NCBI RefSeq assembly: GCF_024346975.1 | Contig: NZ_AP024885.1 | Coordinates: 2,542,001-2,606,000 of the forward strand | DNA: 64,000 bases | Reading direction: 5' to 3' | Source: Vibrio neonatus | GTDB lineage: Bacteria > Pseudomonadota > Gammaproteobacteria > Enterobacterales > Vibrionaceae | In this document: piece after piece, positions 8,865 through 17,897 of the stretch | How positions within the stretch are numbered: the first letter of the stretch is position 1 | How the letters are laid out: the number at the start of each line of letters is the position of its first letter | Program-made: the position numbers and the translations under genes | The notes under the pieces: generated by a model | The model's input: only the letters and a program-made list of their open reading frames with translations | Databases searched by the model: none | What the model was told of the DNA's origin: nothing

Positions 8865-10412
8865 ATGAGTAAATTACATTCCGCTAAAAATACACCGCGG
8901 ATTCGCGGTTCTTTGATGGTGCAAGGCACAACCTCAGATGCAGGTAAAAGTACCTTAGTGGCAGGTCTGTGCCGTCTATTTACTCGTTTAAACTACAATG
9001 TTGCTCCTTTTAAACCACAAAACATGGCGTTAAATAGCGCCGTCACCATCGACGGTGGCGAAATAGGTCGCGCACAAGCGTTACAGGCCATTGCTTGCCA
9101 TTTGCCTCTGCATACCGACTTTAATCCGGTGCTGCTCAAACCCAGTTCCGACACTGGTTCACAGGTAATAATCCAAGGAAAGGCGCTAACCACTTTAGAA
9201 GCCAAATCTTTTTTCGGCCCTGAAAGTGAGGATTACAAATCCAAAGCCATGGCGGCTGTCATGGATTCTTATGCACGCCTACAACAGCAATATGACATGG
9301 TGTTAATTGAGGGTGCTGGTAGCCCTGCCGAGATTAATTTACGTCAAGGCGACATCGCCAACATGGGCTTTGCCGAAAAAGCGGATTGCCCCGTCATCAT
9401 CATTGCCGACATTGATAAAGGCGGCGTATTTGCCCACCTTGTAGGCACCATTGCGCTATTGAGTGAATCTGAACAAGCCCGAGTAAAAGGCTTCGTAATC
9501 AATCGATTCAGAGGTGATATTAGCTTATTGCAATCAGGCCTTGATTGGCTTGAAGAGTATACTCAAAAACCAGTATTAGGCGTGTTGCCCTATTTACACG
9601 ATTTGCATCTAGATGCCGAAGATGCCTTGATTGATGACGAAATTAATCAAACAGATCTCCACAATAGCAACACACTTAACGTGCTTGTGTTGGTCTTCCC
9701 TCGCATCAGCAATCACACCGACTTTGATCCGTTACGCTTACATCCTCAAGTCAACTTCCGCTATATCACTTTAAACGATGATATCGAACAAGCGATTCAA
9801 GGCACCGATCTGATTATTGTTCCGGGCAGTAAAAATGTCCGTGCCGATTTAGCCTTTATGAAAGAGCAAGGCTGGGATGAAGCCATCAACCGTCATTTAC
9901 GCTACGGCGGCAAAGTCATGGGGATTTGTGGTGGTTATCAAATGCTAGGACAAGAAATTGATGATCCCGACGGTATCGAAGATATCGCGGGCTGTTCACA
10001 AGGTTTAGGATTATTGCCCGCCTACACTCAGCTAAAAGCCGATAAAACATTATCCCAAGTTCAGGGCGAATTACAAATTGGTGCTGATAAGGTGCCTTTC
10101 CAAGGCTATGAAATCCACTGTGGTGAAACCATACAACGAGACAACTCAAACTTACTCACAAAGCTTGCTCCGATTAGCTTTGAGTCTGGAATCACAGATG
10201 GAATGCTCACCGCTGATCAGCGCATTTTAGCCACCTATGTACACGGCATATTTGATTCGCCACAAGCCTGTCAATTACTGCTGAAATGGGCCGGGTTAAA
10301 ACAAGCCCAAACCCTAGACATTAACCTCATTCGAGAACAGCAACTAGAACGCTTAGCGGATATTTTAGAAGAGCACTTAGATATGGATAAATTAAGTCGC
10401 TTGATTCAATAA
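8865..10412 (+). CDS. cobQ: Cobyric acid synthase
   Basis: CobQ amidates four side chains of adenosylcobyrinic acid a,c-diamide using glutamine and ATP. The 515-residue protein has an N-terminal dethiobiotin-synthetase-like ATPase domain with [11 protein letters not shown] (about residues 20-30) and [10 protein letters not shown]. The C-terminal type 1 glutamine amidotransferase-like domain has the nucleophile cysteine in [12 protein letters not shown] and the histidine in YVHGIFDS. No other ring-synthesis genes are visible here, so the cluster looks mainly suited to salvage and late steps. The exporter gene lies convergently, 3 nt beyond the stop. Confidence 0.95.
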   Translation: MSKLHSAKNTPRIRGSLMVQGTTSDAGKSTLVAGLCRLFTRLNYNVAPFKPQNMALNSAVTIDGGEIGRAQALQAIACHLPLHTDFNPVLLKPSSDTGSQVIIQGKALTTLEAKSFFGPESEDYKSKAMAAVMDSYARLQQQYDMVLIEGAGSPAEINLRQGDIANMGFAEKADCPVIIIADIDKGGVFAHLVGTIALLSESEQARVKGFVINRFRGDISLLQSGLDWLEEYTQKPVLGVLPYLHDLHLDAEDALIDDEINQTDLHNSNTLNVLVLVFPRISNHTDFDPLRLHPQVNFRYITLNDDIEQAIQGTDLIIVPGSKNVRADLAFMKEQGWDEAINRHLRYGGKVMGICGGYQMLGQEIDDPDGIEDIAGCSQGLGLLPAYTQLKADKTLSQVQGELQIGADKVPFQGYEIHCGETIQRDNSNLLTKLAPISFESGITDGMLTADQRILATYVHGIFDSPQACQLLLKWAGLKQAQTLDINLIREQQLERLADILEEHLDMDKLSRLIQ

Positions 10413-10415
10413 AAT

Positions 10416-11291
10416 TTATTGGGTCACTCGCCAACAAATCAAAGAGCCAATAACCACCATCACTACCCCTTGCCAAAAGCTCGCCGATAACGCGACCCCG
10501 AGAATGATCGAGGAAAACAAGGTCGAGAAAATCGGGGTAAAGTACGACAAAGTGGCAAGCAACAACATGTTGCCCTGCATTATGCCGCTGTTCCACAAAC
10601 CGTAACCGCTAGCCATGATGACCGCAGCGAGCAATAAGTAAAAGGTCGATTCAAGATTAAACGACAATGCTGGCTCACTAGAAAGTGCATAGCGAATCCA
10701 TAACACACTTGCCGTCATAGCAAAAAATAAGGTAATCGCGTTTTTACCCTGCGACAGTCGTTTCGTAATGTTGCAATAAATAGCCCATAAGAAAGCGCCA
10801 ATCAAAGCCATCGCATAAGTGGCAGGATTGCTTTGTACATTCTGCGCCAGTTGCGAAACCGATAAAGATTGATCACCCGTTATCGCCCATGCCACGCCAA
10901 TAAATGCCAGCGCCACACTAGGGTACACCCAAGAGTTGGTTTTCTTACTGCTGCTTATTACTGCAATCAAAACCGTTAATGCAGGCCATAAGTAATTAAT
11001 TACGGCCATATCTAGCGCTTGTTGTCGGCTATTTGCCATCCCTATCGCTAAAGACAAGCACACTTCATACGCGGTAAATAAACCACCCGCCACCAGCACA
11101 TACCGTTTTGATAAGGTTTTTAGCTGTGGGCTTCCTACTACGCAAATCAACACTAGCGTCGCCACAGTGTAGATACTGGCCGCGCCGCCAATAGGCCCTA
11201 GCAACTCTGCCACCTTACGGGCAATGCCAATAACACAGCTCCACAACAAAATGGCGGCAATACCGTATAAGGTGTACTTATGTGCTTGCAA
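10416..11291 (-). CDS. EamA/DMT-family exporter, YddG-like
   Basis: This 291-residue protein of the drug/metabolite transporter superfamily has about ten hydrophobic segments arranged as two EamA repeats. The sequence resembles YddG, the inner-membrane exporter of aromatic amino acids and related compounds; the INYLWPALTVL segment near residue 100 is typical. The start is a TTG at 11291 with GAGG about 9 nt upstream. It is convergent with cobQ and unlikely to belong to cobalamin metabolism. The substrate is inferred only from family resemblance. Confidence 0.85.
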   Translation of the reverse strand: MQAHKYTLYGIAAILLWSCVIGIARKVAELLGPIGGAASIYTVATLVLICVVGSPQLKTLSKRYVLVAGGLFTAYEVCLSLAIGMANSRQQALDMAVINYLWPALTVLIAVISSSKKTNSWVYPSVALAFIGVAWAITGDQSLSVSQLAQNVQSNPATYAMALIGAFLWAIYCNITKRLSQGKNAITLFFAMTASVLWIRYALSSEPALSFNLESTFYLLLAAVIMASGYGLWNSGIMQGNMLLLATLSYFTPIFSTLFSSIILGVALSASFWQGVVMVVIGSLICWRVTQ

Positions 11292-11363
11292 AATTCATCC
11301 TCATTATTTGAGTCAGTATCTTAATCAATCTTGATACGACTGCCAGCATAAATCACCAAGCAT

Positions 11364-11393
11364 AAAAAAGGTCTGCATGTATGTGCAGACCTT
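11364..11393 (-). terminator. Intrinsic terminator after the cysteine-rich permease
   Basis: The perfect 10-bp stem AAGGTCTGCA / TGCAGACCTT has a 6-nt loop. Read on the minus strand it runs into a T tract, 20 nt beyond the permease stop codon. Confidence 0.88.
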
Positions 11394-11412
11394 ATTGACG
11401 AGGATAAATAAA

Positions 11413-12690
11413 TTAATGTGCTAGAGAGCGATTCAACAACGTACTTTTAGCTTTGTTTAAGTAATGACGCAACATCAATAGCGCTAACACCACCGCTGAT
11501 GAAATGCTTAACCAATGCGGTAGCACTTCATGTTCACCAGCACTTAGCGGTTGCACAGAAAATCCATATGCTGAAACCAGATAGTCCGTAGCCAAACCAA
11601 ACACTATCGCAGTTCCCACGACGCCGACCACGTAGGCAAATAAAGAACGCTTACCTAGCTCTTTTCCGACCACACCTAATGTCGCAATATTGGTTGCAGG
11701 CCCTGCCAACATAAACACCAGTACCGCGCCAGGACTGATACCTGACATCAGTAGACCTGCGGCAATAGGTGTGGATGCTGTGGCGCAAATATACATAGGC
11801 ACACTAATAACCACCATCAACAGCATGCTCCAAATGGTGCCGCCCCACTGTGCTAGAAAATCAGTTTCTATATAAGTTTCAATTAATGCCGCAAAAAACA
11901 AACCGATTAATAGCCAAGTGCTGATGTCTTTAACTAAGTCGGTGGCCGCAAAGCTCATTCCTGATTTCAATTTACCCAATGCCGATGAAGACGCTGGCGA
12001 CTTAGAACAGCAAGCGCTTTGCTGTGTCGAACAACAAGATGATGTGGCGGGTTTAGGCTCTACTGGCTTAGGTTTAGAAGAGCAACACGATGTTTGCGTT
12101 GTAGAGCAACAAGACGATACTGCAGGCTCAGGTTTTGCTTGTTCAGATTTAGCAGAACAACATGATGATGTGCTAGAGGTCGATACTTTCGCAGCTTTTG
12201 GCTTTATCGCATTCACCGCAAAGCCCGCACCTTTATTTGCCACAGGCTTTAAATAGCTTGCACTCAAGGTTGGTTTTACTTTATCAGCATGCTGATCTTC
12301 TTTACCTACCAATAGCCCCGCCACAATCGCACTGCAAATGGCGGCGATAGGGCGAATGATTGCCATAAATGGCCCCAATAAAGCGTAAGAAACCGACACA
12401 GAATCAATGCCCGTTTCAGGAGTCGCCACTAAAAATGAAGTGGTTGCGCTTTTCGATGCACCGCTACGACGTAAGCCAAGAGCGGCAGGAATCACGCCAC
12501 ACGAACAAAGCGGTAAAGGTGCGCCAATAAACGCCGCTTTAATTGTCGTCTTCGCCCCCTTGCCCCCTAAATGCTTAGCCAGCAAATCAGTAGGAACCCA
12601 CTCTTTTAACAGACCTGCCACCAATAAGCCCAATAGCATCCAAAAGCCGGACTCGATAAACAAATCAATAAAGTTATTTAATAAACTCAC
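11413..12690 (-). CDS. Cysteine-rich metal-efflux permease (SO_0444 / DUF318-like)
   Basis: This 425-residue inner-membrane permease resembles the SO_0444-type Cu/Zn efflux transporters. The N-terminal membrane half contains PLPLCSCGVIPAALGLRRSGAS (its cysteine pair is at residues 62 and 64) and FLVATPETGIDS. The C-terminal half contains SVPMYICATASTPIAAGLL, another cysteine-bearing membrane motif. The two halves are joined by a soluble linker (about residues 130-245) holding five Cys-Cys pairs, at 177-178, 194-195, 202-203, 219-220 and 227-228. These probably bind metal. Its ATG overlaps the stop of the upstream MerR gene, so it is translationally coupled and under MerR control. Confidence 0.85.
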   Translation of the reverse strand: MSLLNNFIDLFIESGFWMLLGLLVAGLLKEWVPTDLLAKHLGGKGAKTTIKAAFIGAPLPLCSCGVIPAALGLRRSGASKSATTSFLVATPETGIDSVSVSYALLGPFMAIIRPIAAICSAIVAGLLVGKEDQHADKVKPTLSASYLKPVANKGAGFAVNAIKPKAAKVSTSSTSSCCSAKSEQAKPEPAVSSCCSTTQTSCCSSKPKPVEPKPATSSCCSTQQSACCSKSPASSSALGKLKSGMSFAATDLVKDISTWLLIGLFFAALIETYIETDFLAQWGGTIWSMLLMVVISVPMYICATASTPIAAGLLMSGISPGAVLVFMLAGPATNIATLGVVGKELGKRSLFAYVVGVVGTAIVFGLATDYLVSAYGFSVQPLSAGEHEVLPHWLSISSAVVLALLMLRHYLNKAKSTLLNRSLAH

Positions 12691-13115
12691 TTCGCTTCCT
12701 CATTTACATCACAATCAGCGCTGTCTAGCGCCTCTAAGATACAACAGTGAGTGGCTGGCTCGTCGCCACCACAACAAGATGCGCTCAACTTACTTAGTGA
12801 GCTTTGAAAGACTTGCAGCTCTTTAATCTTCTCTTCTACGTTAGCCAGTTTGAGATCCACTATGTCTTTTGCTTCATGGCAACTGTAGCTATCACGATCA
12901 ATTTGAATAGAGAGCAAATCGGCTATTTCGGTTAAGGTGAAACCAATTTTCTTAGCGCGTATGATAAAGCCCAGTCTATTGGCATCCAACTCGGTATAGA
13001 CTCGATAGCCACTGGCATTGCGCGAGCTCGGCTTTAAAATGCCGTGCTTTTCATAAAAGCGTAATGTGTCTGGCTTGATATCAAATAACTTTGCCAGTTC
13101 GCCTATTTTATACAT
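12687..13115 (-). CDS. MerR-family metal-responsive regulator (ZntR/CadR-like)
   Basis: This 142-residue regulator begins MYKIGELAKLFDIKPDTLRF, the MerR winged-helix DNA-binding domain, followed by a coiled-coil dimerisation helix. It ends in a metal-binding loop with CCGGDEPATHCCILEALDSADC, and a further cysteine (SCHEAKDIVD) precedes the dimer helix. This pattern fits Zn, Cd or Pb sensors rather than mercury or copper sensors. The start at 13115 is chosen because the 22-residue upstream extension would begin inside the -35 region. The 3' end overlaps the permease start by 4 nt, so both form an autoregulated metal-resistance operon. Confidence 0.88.
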   Translation of the reverse strand: MYKIGELAKLFDIKPDTLRFYEKHGILKPSSRNASGYRVYTELDANRLGFIIRAKKIGFTLTEIADLLSIQIDRDSYSCHEAKDIVDLKLANVEEKIKELQVFQSSLSKLSASCCGGDEPATHCCILEALDSADCDVNEEAK

Positions 13116-13149
13116 CCCTATACTCACCAAATTTCCGATTAACTCTATA

Positions 13150-13181
13150 AGTATAAACCTTAGATGTAACTCCAAGGTCAA
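13150..13181 (-). promoter_or_regulatory. MerR-type operator/promoter of the metal-efflux operon
   Basis: On the minus strand TTGACC (-35, 13176-13181) and TATACT (-10, 13150-13155) are separated by 20 bp, the overlong spacer typical of MerR-regulated promoters. The spacer region carries a 22-bp dyad at 13157-13178 with outer arms ACCTT/AAGGT. The promoter lies immediately upstream of the regulator start at 13115, which argues for activation by metal-bound regulator and autoregulation. Confidence 0.85.
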
Positions 13182-13283
13182 GAAAAGAGTGCATCATAAT
13201 TTGCAATAATGTTTAATTTATTTTTTCTTCACTCTGAGCACCAATAACGGCAAAGAGACAGTTTTTTGACAATAAAATGCAAA

Positions 13284-13299
13284 TGCCAAACGATTGCGC
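13284..13299 (+). promoter_or_regulatory. Probable PurR operator upstream of purH
   Basis: TGCCAAACGATTGCGC matches the PurR consensus ACGCAAACGTTTGCGT at 11 of 16 positions, including the central AAACG. A possible -10, TAAAAT with a GC-rich discriminator, lies just downstream at 13323-13328. The rest of the gap from 13182 to 13551 is a long apparent leader with no gene I can support. Confidence 0.65.
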
Positions 13300-13551
13300 G
13301 AGCTTTTTAGTAAATTATTCGATAAAATACGCGCCATTCAAATTGATGAATTTTTACTCGCGAAAGGTTTTTGTCAAAGTGGTTTAACAGTCTTCATCCA
13401 GACTCGACTTTAACAAACATCTTTTCATCCAACTTGATTCCAAAATCAGCAGTGCTTATGAAGATGCACCCTGTAATCAAAATTATGATTCAGAGCTTCT
13501 TTTTACTCTGTCGATAGCGGATACATTTAAGTACTTGAGGAATATGGAAGC

Positions 13552-15144
13552 ATGAGTAACGCTCGCCCAATTCGCCGCGCTCTTATCAGCGTATCTGATA
13601 AAACTGGCATCGTAGAATTTGCTAAAGCCCTAGCTAAACGCAATGTTGAACTTCTTTCAACTGGTGGCACCGCTCGCCTGCTTGCTGAGCAAGGCCTAGC
13701 TGTGACTGAAGTGTCTGACTATACTGGCTTCCCAGAAATGATGGACGGTCGTGTTAAGACCCTTCACCCTAAAGTACACGGTGGTGTACTAGGTCGTCGT
13801 GGCCAAGATGATGACATCATGGAAAAACATGGTATCAACCCTATCGATATGGTTGTTGTTAACCTATACCCATTTGCTGAAACAGTAGCAAAAGAAGGTT
13901 GTACTCTGGCTGACGCTGTTGAGAACATCGATATCGGTGGTCCAACAATGGTTCGTTCTGCGGCTAAAAACCACAAAGACGTGACTATCGTAGTAAACGC
14001 TCACGATTACGAGCGCGTGATTACTGAAATGGACGCAAACGACAAGTCTCTTACTCTAGAAACTCGTTTCGACCTAGCTATCGCAGCCTTTGAGCACACG
14101 GCTTCTTACGACGGCATGATCGCAAACTACTTCGGCACTATGGTTCCATCTTACGGTGAGAACAAAGAAGGTGACCAAGAGTCTAAATTCCCTCGTACGT
14201 TCAACCAACAGTTCGAGAAAAAACAAGACATGCGCTACGGTGAGAACAGCCACCAAGCAGCCGCATTCTATGTTGAAGCAAACCCTGAAGAAGCCTCTGT
14301 TTCTACAGCGCGTCAAATTCAAGGTAAAGCCCTTTCTTACAACAACATTGCAGATACAGATGCTGCGCTTGAGTGTGTGAAAGAGTTCGACCAACCTGCA
14401 TGTGTAATTGTTAAGCACGCTAACCCTTGTGGTGTAGCACTAGGCGAAAACATCCTAGAAGCTTATGACCGTGCATTCAAAACAGACCCAACATCCGCAT
14501 TTGGTGGCATCATCGCCTTCAACCGCGAACTTGATGCCGCGACTGCAACCGCAATCACTGAGCGTCAATTTGTTGAAGTAATCATTGCACCTTCTGTTTC
14601 TGCTGAAGCAGTAGCCATCGTAGCGGCGAAGAAAAACCTACGCCTTCTAGAGTGTGGTGAGTGGACAACTAAGACAACTGGCTTTGACGTGAAACGCGTT
14701 AACGGTGGTTTGTTGGTGCAAGACCGCGACCAAGGCATGGTGTCTGAAGCTGACCTTAAAGTAGTATCAAAACGCCAGCCAGCGGCTGAAGAACTAAAAG
14801 ATGCACTGTTCTGCTGGAAAGTAGCAAAATACGTGAAATCTAACGCGATTGTTTACTCGAAAGGTGACATGACTATCGGTGTCGGCGCAGGCCAAATGAG
14901 CCGCGTTTACTCTGCGAAAATTGCAGGCATTAAAGCCGCAGACGAAGGTCTACAAGTTGAAGGTTGCGTAATGGCATCGGATGCATTCTTCCCATTCCGC
15001 GACGGTATCGACGCGGCGGCAGAAGCAGGCATTAAATGTGTTATCCAACCGGGTGGCTCTATGCGTGACCAAGAAGTTATCGATGCTGCTGACGAACACG
15101 GCATGGCGATGATCTTCACTGGTATGCGTCACTTCCGTCACTAA
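13552..15144 (+). CDS. purH: Bifunctional AICAR transformylase / IMP cyclohydrolase
   Basis: PurH carries out the last two steps of purine synthesis: formylation of AICAR with 10-formyl-tetrahydrofolate and ring closure to IMP. The 530 residues match the family length. The N-terminal MGS-like cyclohydrolase domain has [25 protein letters not shown] and [14 protein letters not shown]. The C-terminal transformylase domain has the Lys-His pair in [16 protein letters not shown]. It lies 93 nt before purD in the same direction, with a hairpin terminator between them. A PurR-like box lies upstream. Confidence 0.98.
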   Translation: MSNARPIRRALISVSDKTGIVEFAKALAKRNVELLSTGGTARLLAEQGLAVTEVSDYTGFPEMMDGRVKTLHPKVHGGVLGRRGQDDDIMEKHGINPIDMVVVNLYPFAETVAKEGCTLADAVENIDIGGPTMVRSAAKNHKDVTIVVNAHDYERVITEMDANDKSLTLETRFDLAIAAFEHTASYDGMIANYFGTMVPSYGENKEGDQESKFPRTFNQQFEKKQDMRYGENSHQAAAFYVEANPEEASVSTARQIQGKALSYNNIADTDAALECVKEFDQPACVIVKHANPCGVALGENILEAYDRAFKTDPTSAFGGIIAFNRELDAATATAITERQFVEVIIAPSVSAEAVAIVAAKKNLRLLECGEWTTKTTGFDVKRVNGGLLVQDRDQGMVSEADLKVVSKRQPAAEELKDALFCWKVAKYVKSNAIVYSKGDMTIGVGAGQMSRVYSAKIAGIKAADEGLQVEGCVMASDAFFPFRDGIDAAAEAGIKCVIQPGGSMRDQEVIDAADEHGMAMIFTGMRHFRH

Positions 15145-15186
15145 TTGTTCTGAGTTTTCTAGACGATTAGCAATGTAATTAAAATT

Positions 15187-15211
15187 AGCCTCTCAGATTT
15201 GAGAGGCTTTT
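15187..15211 (+). terminator. Hairpin terminator or attenuator between purH and purD
   Basis: The stem AGCCTCTCA / TGAGAGGCT with a short loop is followed by T residues. It lies between two genes expected to form one operon, so it may be a partial terminator that lowers purD expression. Confidence 0.8.
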
Positions 15212-15237
15212 AAGAATTTAAAAGTTGAGGATTAAAC

Positions 15238-16527
15238 ATGAACGTATTAATCATCGGTGCTGGCGGTCGTGAGCACGCTCTAGGCTGGAAAGCCGCGCAA
15301 AACCCAAATGTTGAAACAGTTTTTGTTGCACCAGGTAATGCTGGTACAGCGCTAGAACCAAAACTTGAAAACGTAAACATTGGCGTTGAAGATATCGCAG
15401 CTTTAGTGGCTTTTGCCAAAGAAAAAAGTATCGAGCTAACTATCGTTGGCCCAGAAGCACCATTGGTTATCGGTGTGGTTGATGCCTTCCGCGAAGCCGG
15501 TCTTCCTATCTTTGGCCCAACTCAAGCGGCAGCTCAGCTTGAAGGTTCAAAAGCATTCACTAAAGATTTCCTAGCTCGCCATAAGATCCCTACGGGTTCT
15601 TACGCTAACTTCACTGAAATTGAACCAGCACTAGCTTACGTACGTGAGCAAGGCGCACCAATCGTAGTGAAAGCTGACGGCCTTGCAGCAGGTAAAGGTG
15701 TTATCGTAGCGATGACTCTTACCGAAGCTGAAGACGCAATCAAAGACATGCTAGCAGGTAATGCCTTTGGTGATGCCGGTAGCCGCGTTGTTATCGAAGA
15801 GTTCCTAGAAGGCGAAGAAGCAAGCTTCATCGTTATGGTAGATGGCTCTAGCGTACTGCCTATGGCTACTAGCCAAGACCACAAACGTGTGGGTGACAAG
15901 GACACAGGTCCTAACACTGGCGGTATGGGTGCTTACTCTCCAGCGCCAGTAGTCACTCCAGAAATCCACAACCGCATTCTTGAAGAAGTCATCTACCCTA
16001 CCGTGCGCGGTATGGATGCAGAAGGCGCTCCTTATACAGGTTTCCTATACGCAGGTCTAATGATTGATGCTGACGGTACACCTAAAGTAATCGAGTACAA
16101 CTGCCGCTTTGGTGACCCAGAAACTCAACCTATCATGATGCGTATGGAATCGGATCTTGTTGAACTTTGCCTAATGGCAATTGACGAGAAACTGGATGAA
16201 GCCGAATCTAAATGGGACCCTCGCGCGTCTATCGGTGTGGTTCTTGCCGCTGGCGGATACCCTGCTGACTACGCGAAAGGCGATGTGATTTCTCTACCTA
16301 GCACTGAAGTTGAAGGTCAAAAGATCTTCCATGCAGGTACGGCAAACAACGAAGCTGGCGATGTAGTGACTAACGGCGGACGCGTACTTTGTGCTACAGC
16401 GCTAGGTAACAGCGTTTCTGAAGCTCAACAGCGCGCTTACGAGCTGACTAAACAAGTGTCTTGGGATGGCATGTTCCATCGCAACGATATTGGCTACCGC
16501 GCGATTGCTCGCGAACAGCAAAAATAG
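15238..16527 (+). CDS. purD: Phosphoribosylamine-glycine ligase (GAR synthetase)
   Basis: PurD joins phosphoribosylamine and glycine using ATP, the second step of purine synthesis. The 429-residue ATP-grasp enzyme starts MNVLIIGAGGREHALGWKA. It has VVKADGLAAGKGVIV (ATP-binding loop), HKRVGDKDTGPNTGGMGAYSP and EYNCRFGDPETQP, all diagnostic. The ribosome site GAGG lies 8 nt upstream of the ATG. It is downstream of purH in the usual purHD order and is followed by a strong terminator. Confidence 0.98.
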   Translation: MNVLIIGAGGREHALGWKAAQNPNVETVFVAPGNAGTALEPKLENVNIGVEDIAALVAFAKEKSIELTIVGPEAPLVIGVVDAFREAGLPIFGPTQAAAQLEGSKAFTKDFLARHKIPTGSYANFTEIEPALAYVREQGAPIVVKADGLAAGKGVIVAMTLTEAEDAIKDMLAGNAFGDAGSRVVIEEFLEGEEASFIVMVDGSSVLPMATSQDHKRVGDKDTGPNTGGMGAYSPAPVVTPEIHNRILEEVIYPTVRGMDAEGAPYTGFLYAGLMIDADGTPKVIEYNCRFGDPETQPIMMRMESDLVELCLMAIDEKLDEAESKWDPRASIGVVLAAGGYPADYAKGDVISLPSTEVEGQKIFHAGTANNEAGDVVTNGGRVLCATALGNSVSEAQQRAYELTKQVSWDGMFHRNDIGYRAIAREQQK

Positions 16528-16547
16528 TCTCGCTACGCTAAAACGAC

Positions 16548-16577
16548 AAAAGCCACTTCATTGAAGTGGCTTTTTTA
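16548..16577 (+). terminator. Intrinsic terminator after purD
   Basis: The stem AAAAGCCACTTC / GAAGTGGCTTTT with a 3-nt loop continues into a T tract. It could also act on the converging yjaH transcript. Confidence 0.88.
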
Positions 16578-16628
16578 ATAAATGATGCTTTGCAATCAAG
16601 CGTACTCGAAAATTCGCGACGCTGACGG

Positions 16629-17324
16629 CTAACTTTCTAAGTTAGGCTTCTCAATACAATCTACATTGCCGTGTTTCAATATCAGCAATTTATCGACTAC
16701 GATTTTTTTGCTCTGATACTCACCGACAAAGGCGGCAAAGTTTTCTTCATCTTTTAAGCGATCAATCACTACCGTAGGTAATTTTTCTTTCAGTTCAATA
16801 TTATTGAATGCACGGCCTTCACAAGTCATAAAGACTCCGCGCTCCCAGTAACCTTGAATCAACTCGACCCCTTGTTTTTGTTGCACCTTGCTGGTGCTGA
16901 CCAAATCGTTGGCTTGTTGTTTCACTTCATCGATTTGGGTTTTATCCATCGGGATGACTTTGCCATTAAGACGTAAGCGCTGATATACCGCCTCGCCATT
17001 GCCACTAAAGCGCAATGTCATTTGATAAGGAACAAGTTTGTCTGTGCTGGTGAGTCTTTCACCGGTGCGGATAATTTCTTGGAGATTATTATCGCCCCAA
17101 ACATAATGACTTTTGTACCAAGTCTTATCTTTGAAAGTCACACTATCTGAGCTGGTCTCTGGAGAATTGACGCGTTGAGTTAACCAGTACAGAGCTGTTT
17201 TTGAATCGTCAGCATAACCGCCTGAATATTCAGTAAGTGAACTTGCTTGACGCAATGGAGTTGTAGCAGAAGAGCAACCCGCTAGGGTTAAAATAGCTAA
17301 AGCAGAAGTAATGAGGTGTTTCAT
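16629..17324 (-). CDS. yjaH: DUF1481 lipoprotein, YjaH-like
   Basis: This is a 231-residue predicted lipoprotein of unknown function. Starting at ATG 17324, the sequence MKHLITSALAILTLAGCSS has a type II signal peptide with lipobox LAGC and the lipidated cysteine at residue 17. The body resembles DUF1481 proteins such as E. coli YjaH, which is also found downstream of hupA. No clear Shine-Dalgarno sequence precedes the ATG because the hupA terminator stem ends there. An in-frame GTG at 17348 is an alternative start inside that stem. Confidence 0.8.
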   Translation of the reverse strand: MKHLITSALAILTLAGCSSATTPLRQASSLTEYSGGYADDSKTALYWLTQRVNSPETSSDSVTFKDKTWYKSHYVWGDNNLQEIIRTGERLTSTDKLVPYQMTLRFSGNGEAVYQRLRLNGKVIPMDKTQIDEVKQQANDLVSTSKVQQKQGVELIQGYWERGVFMTCEGRAFNNIELKEKLPTVVIDRLKDEENFAAFVGEYQSKKIVVDKLLILKHGNVDCIEKPNLES

Positions 17325-17326
17325 AA

Positions 17327-17360
17327 AAAATACGCCGAGCGATGACACTCGGCGTATTTT
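17327..17360 (-). terminator. hupA terminator abutting the yjaH start codon
   Basis: The perfect 13-bp stem AAAATACGCCGAG / CTCGGCGTATTTT has an 8-nt loop. On the minus strand its T tract runs to within 2 nt of the yjaH ATG. Confidence 0.88.
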
Positions 17361-17363
17361 ACA

Positions 17364-17636
17364 TTAATTAACTGAATCTTTCAGTGCTTTCCCTGCTGTA
17401 AATGCAGGAACATTTGCCGCTGCAATTTGAATCTCTTCACCAGTCTTAGGGTTACGACCAGTGCGTGCGTTACGATGAGATACTTTAAATGTACCAAAAC
17501 CAATTAGTTGAACTTGGTCGCCTTCTTTAAGAGCACCAGTTACGCCTTCTAAAGTCGCTTCAAGAGCTGCTTTTGCTTGAGCTTTTGACAAATCTGCTTT
17601 TTCTGCAATTGCATCGATTAATTGGGTCTTGTTCAT
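17364..17636 (-). CDS. hupA: DNA-binding protein HU, alpha subunit
   Basis: HU is a small dimeric nucleoid protein that bends and compacts DNA with little sequence preference. The 90 residues begin [20 protein letters not shown]. They contain the conserved [17 protein letters not shown] arm region and end [13 protein letters not shown], as in HU-alpha. The terminator follows just 4 nt after the stop, so most transcripts should be monocistronic. In E. coli the order is yjaG-hupA-yjaH; here a divergent DUF21 gene separates yjaG from hupA. Confidence 0.96.
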   Translation of the reverse strand: MNKTQLIDAIAEKADLSKAQAKAALEATLEGVTGALKEGDQVQLIGFGTFKVSHRNARTGRNPKTGEEIQIAAANVPAFTAGKALKDSVN

Positions 17637-17897
17637 TAGGGTTTCCCTTCTAAAATGTTTGAGAACAAAGCCACTCTAAATCATAAAGGCTCCATCTGGC
17701 AAAGGGTTGCAGGCGATCTTTAGGTTCAAGCGAACACTTTTTGACTCATTCTGCAATTCAACTCACAAATTCACCACCATCATTTGGCTCGATGCTTGTA
17801 TTTTCAACACTTAGCACCTACTTACAAACTATCCATTGTTGATAATAGCGAACCACCGCATAATCAACTTGTTTAATAAATAATCACTTAAGGTTCT

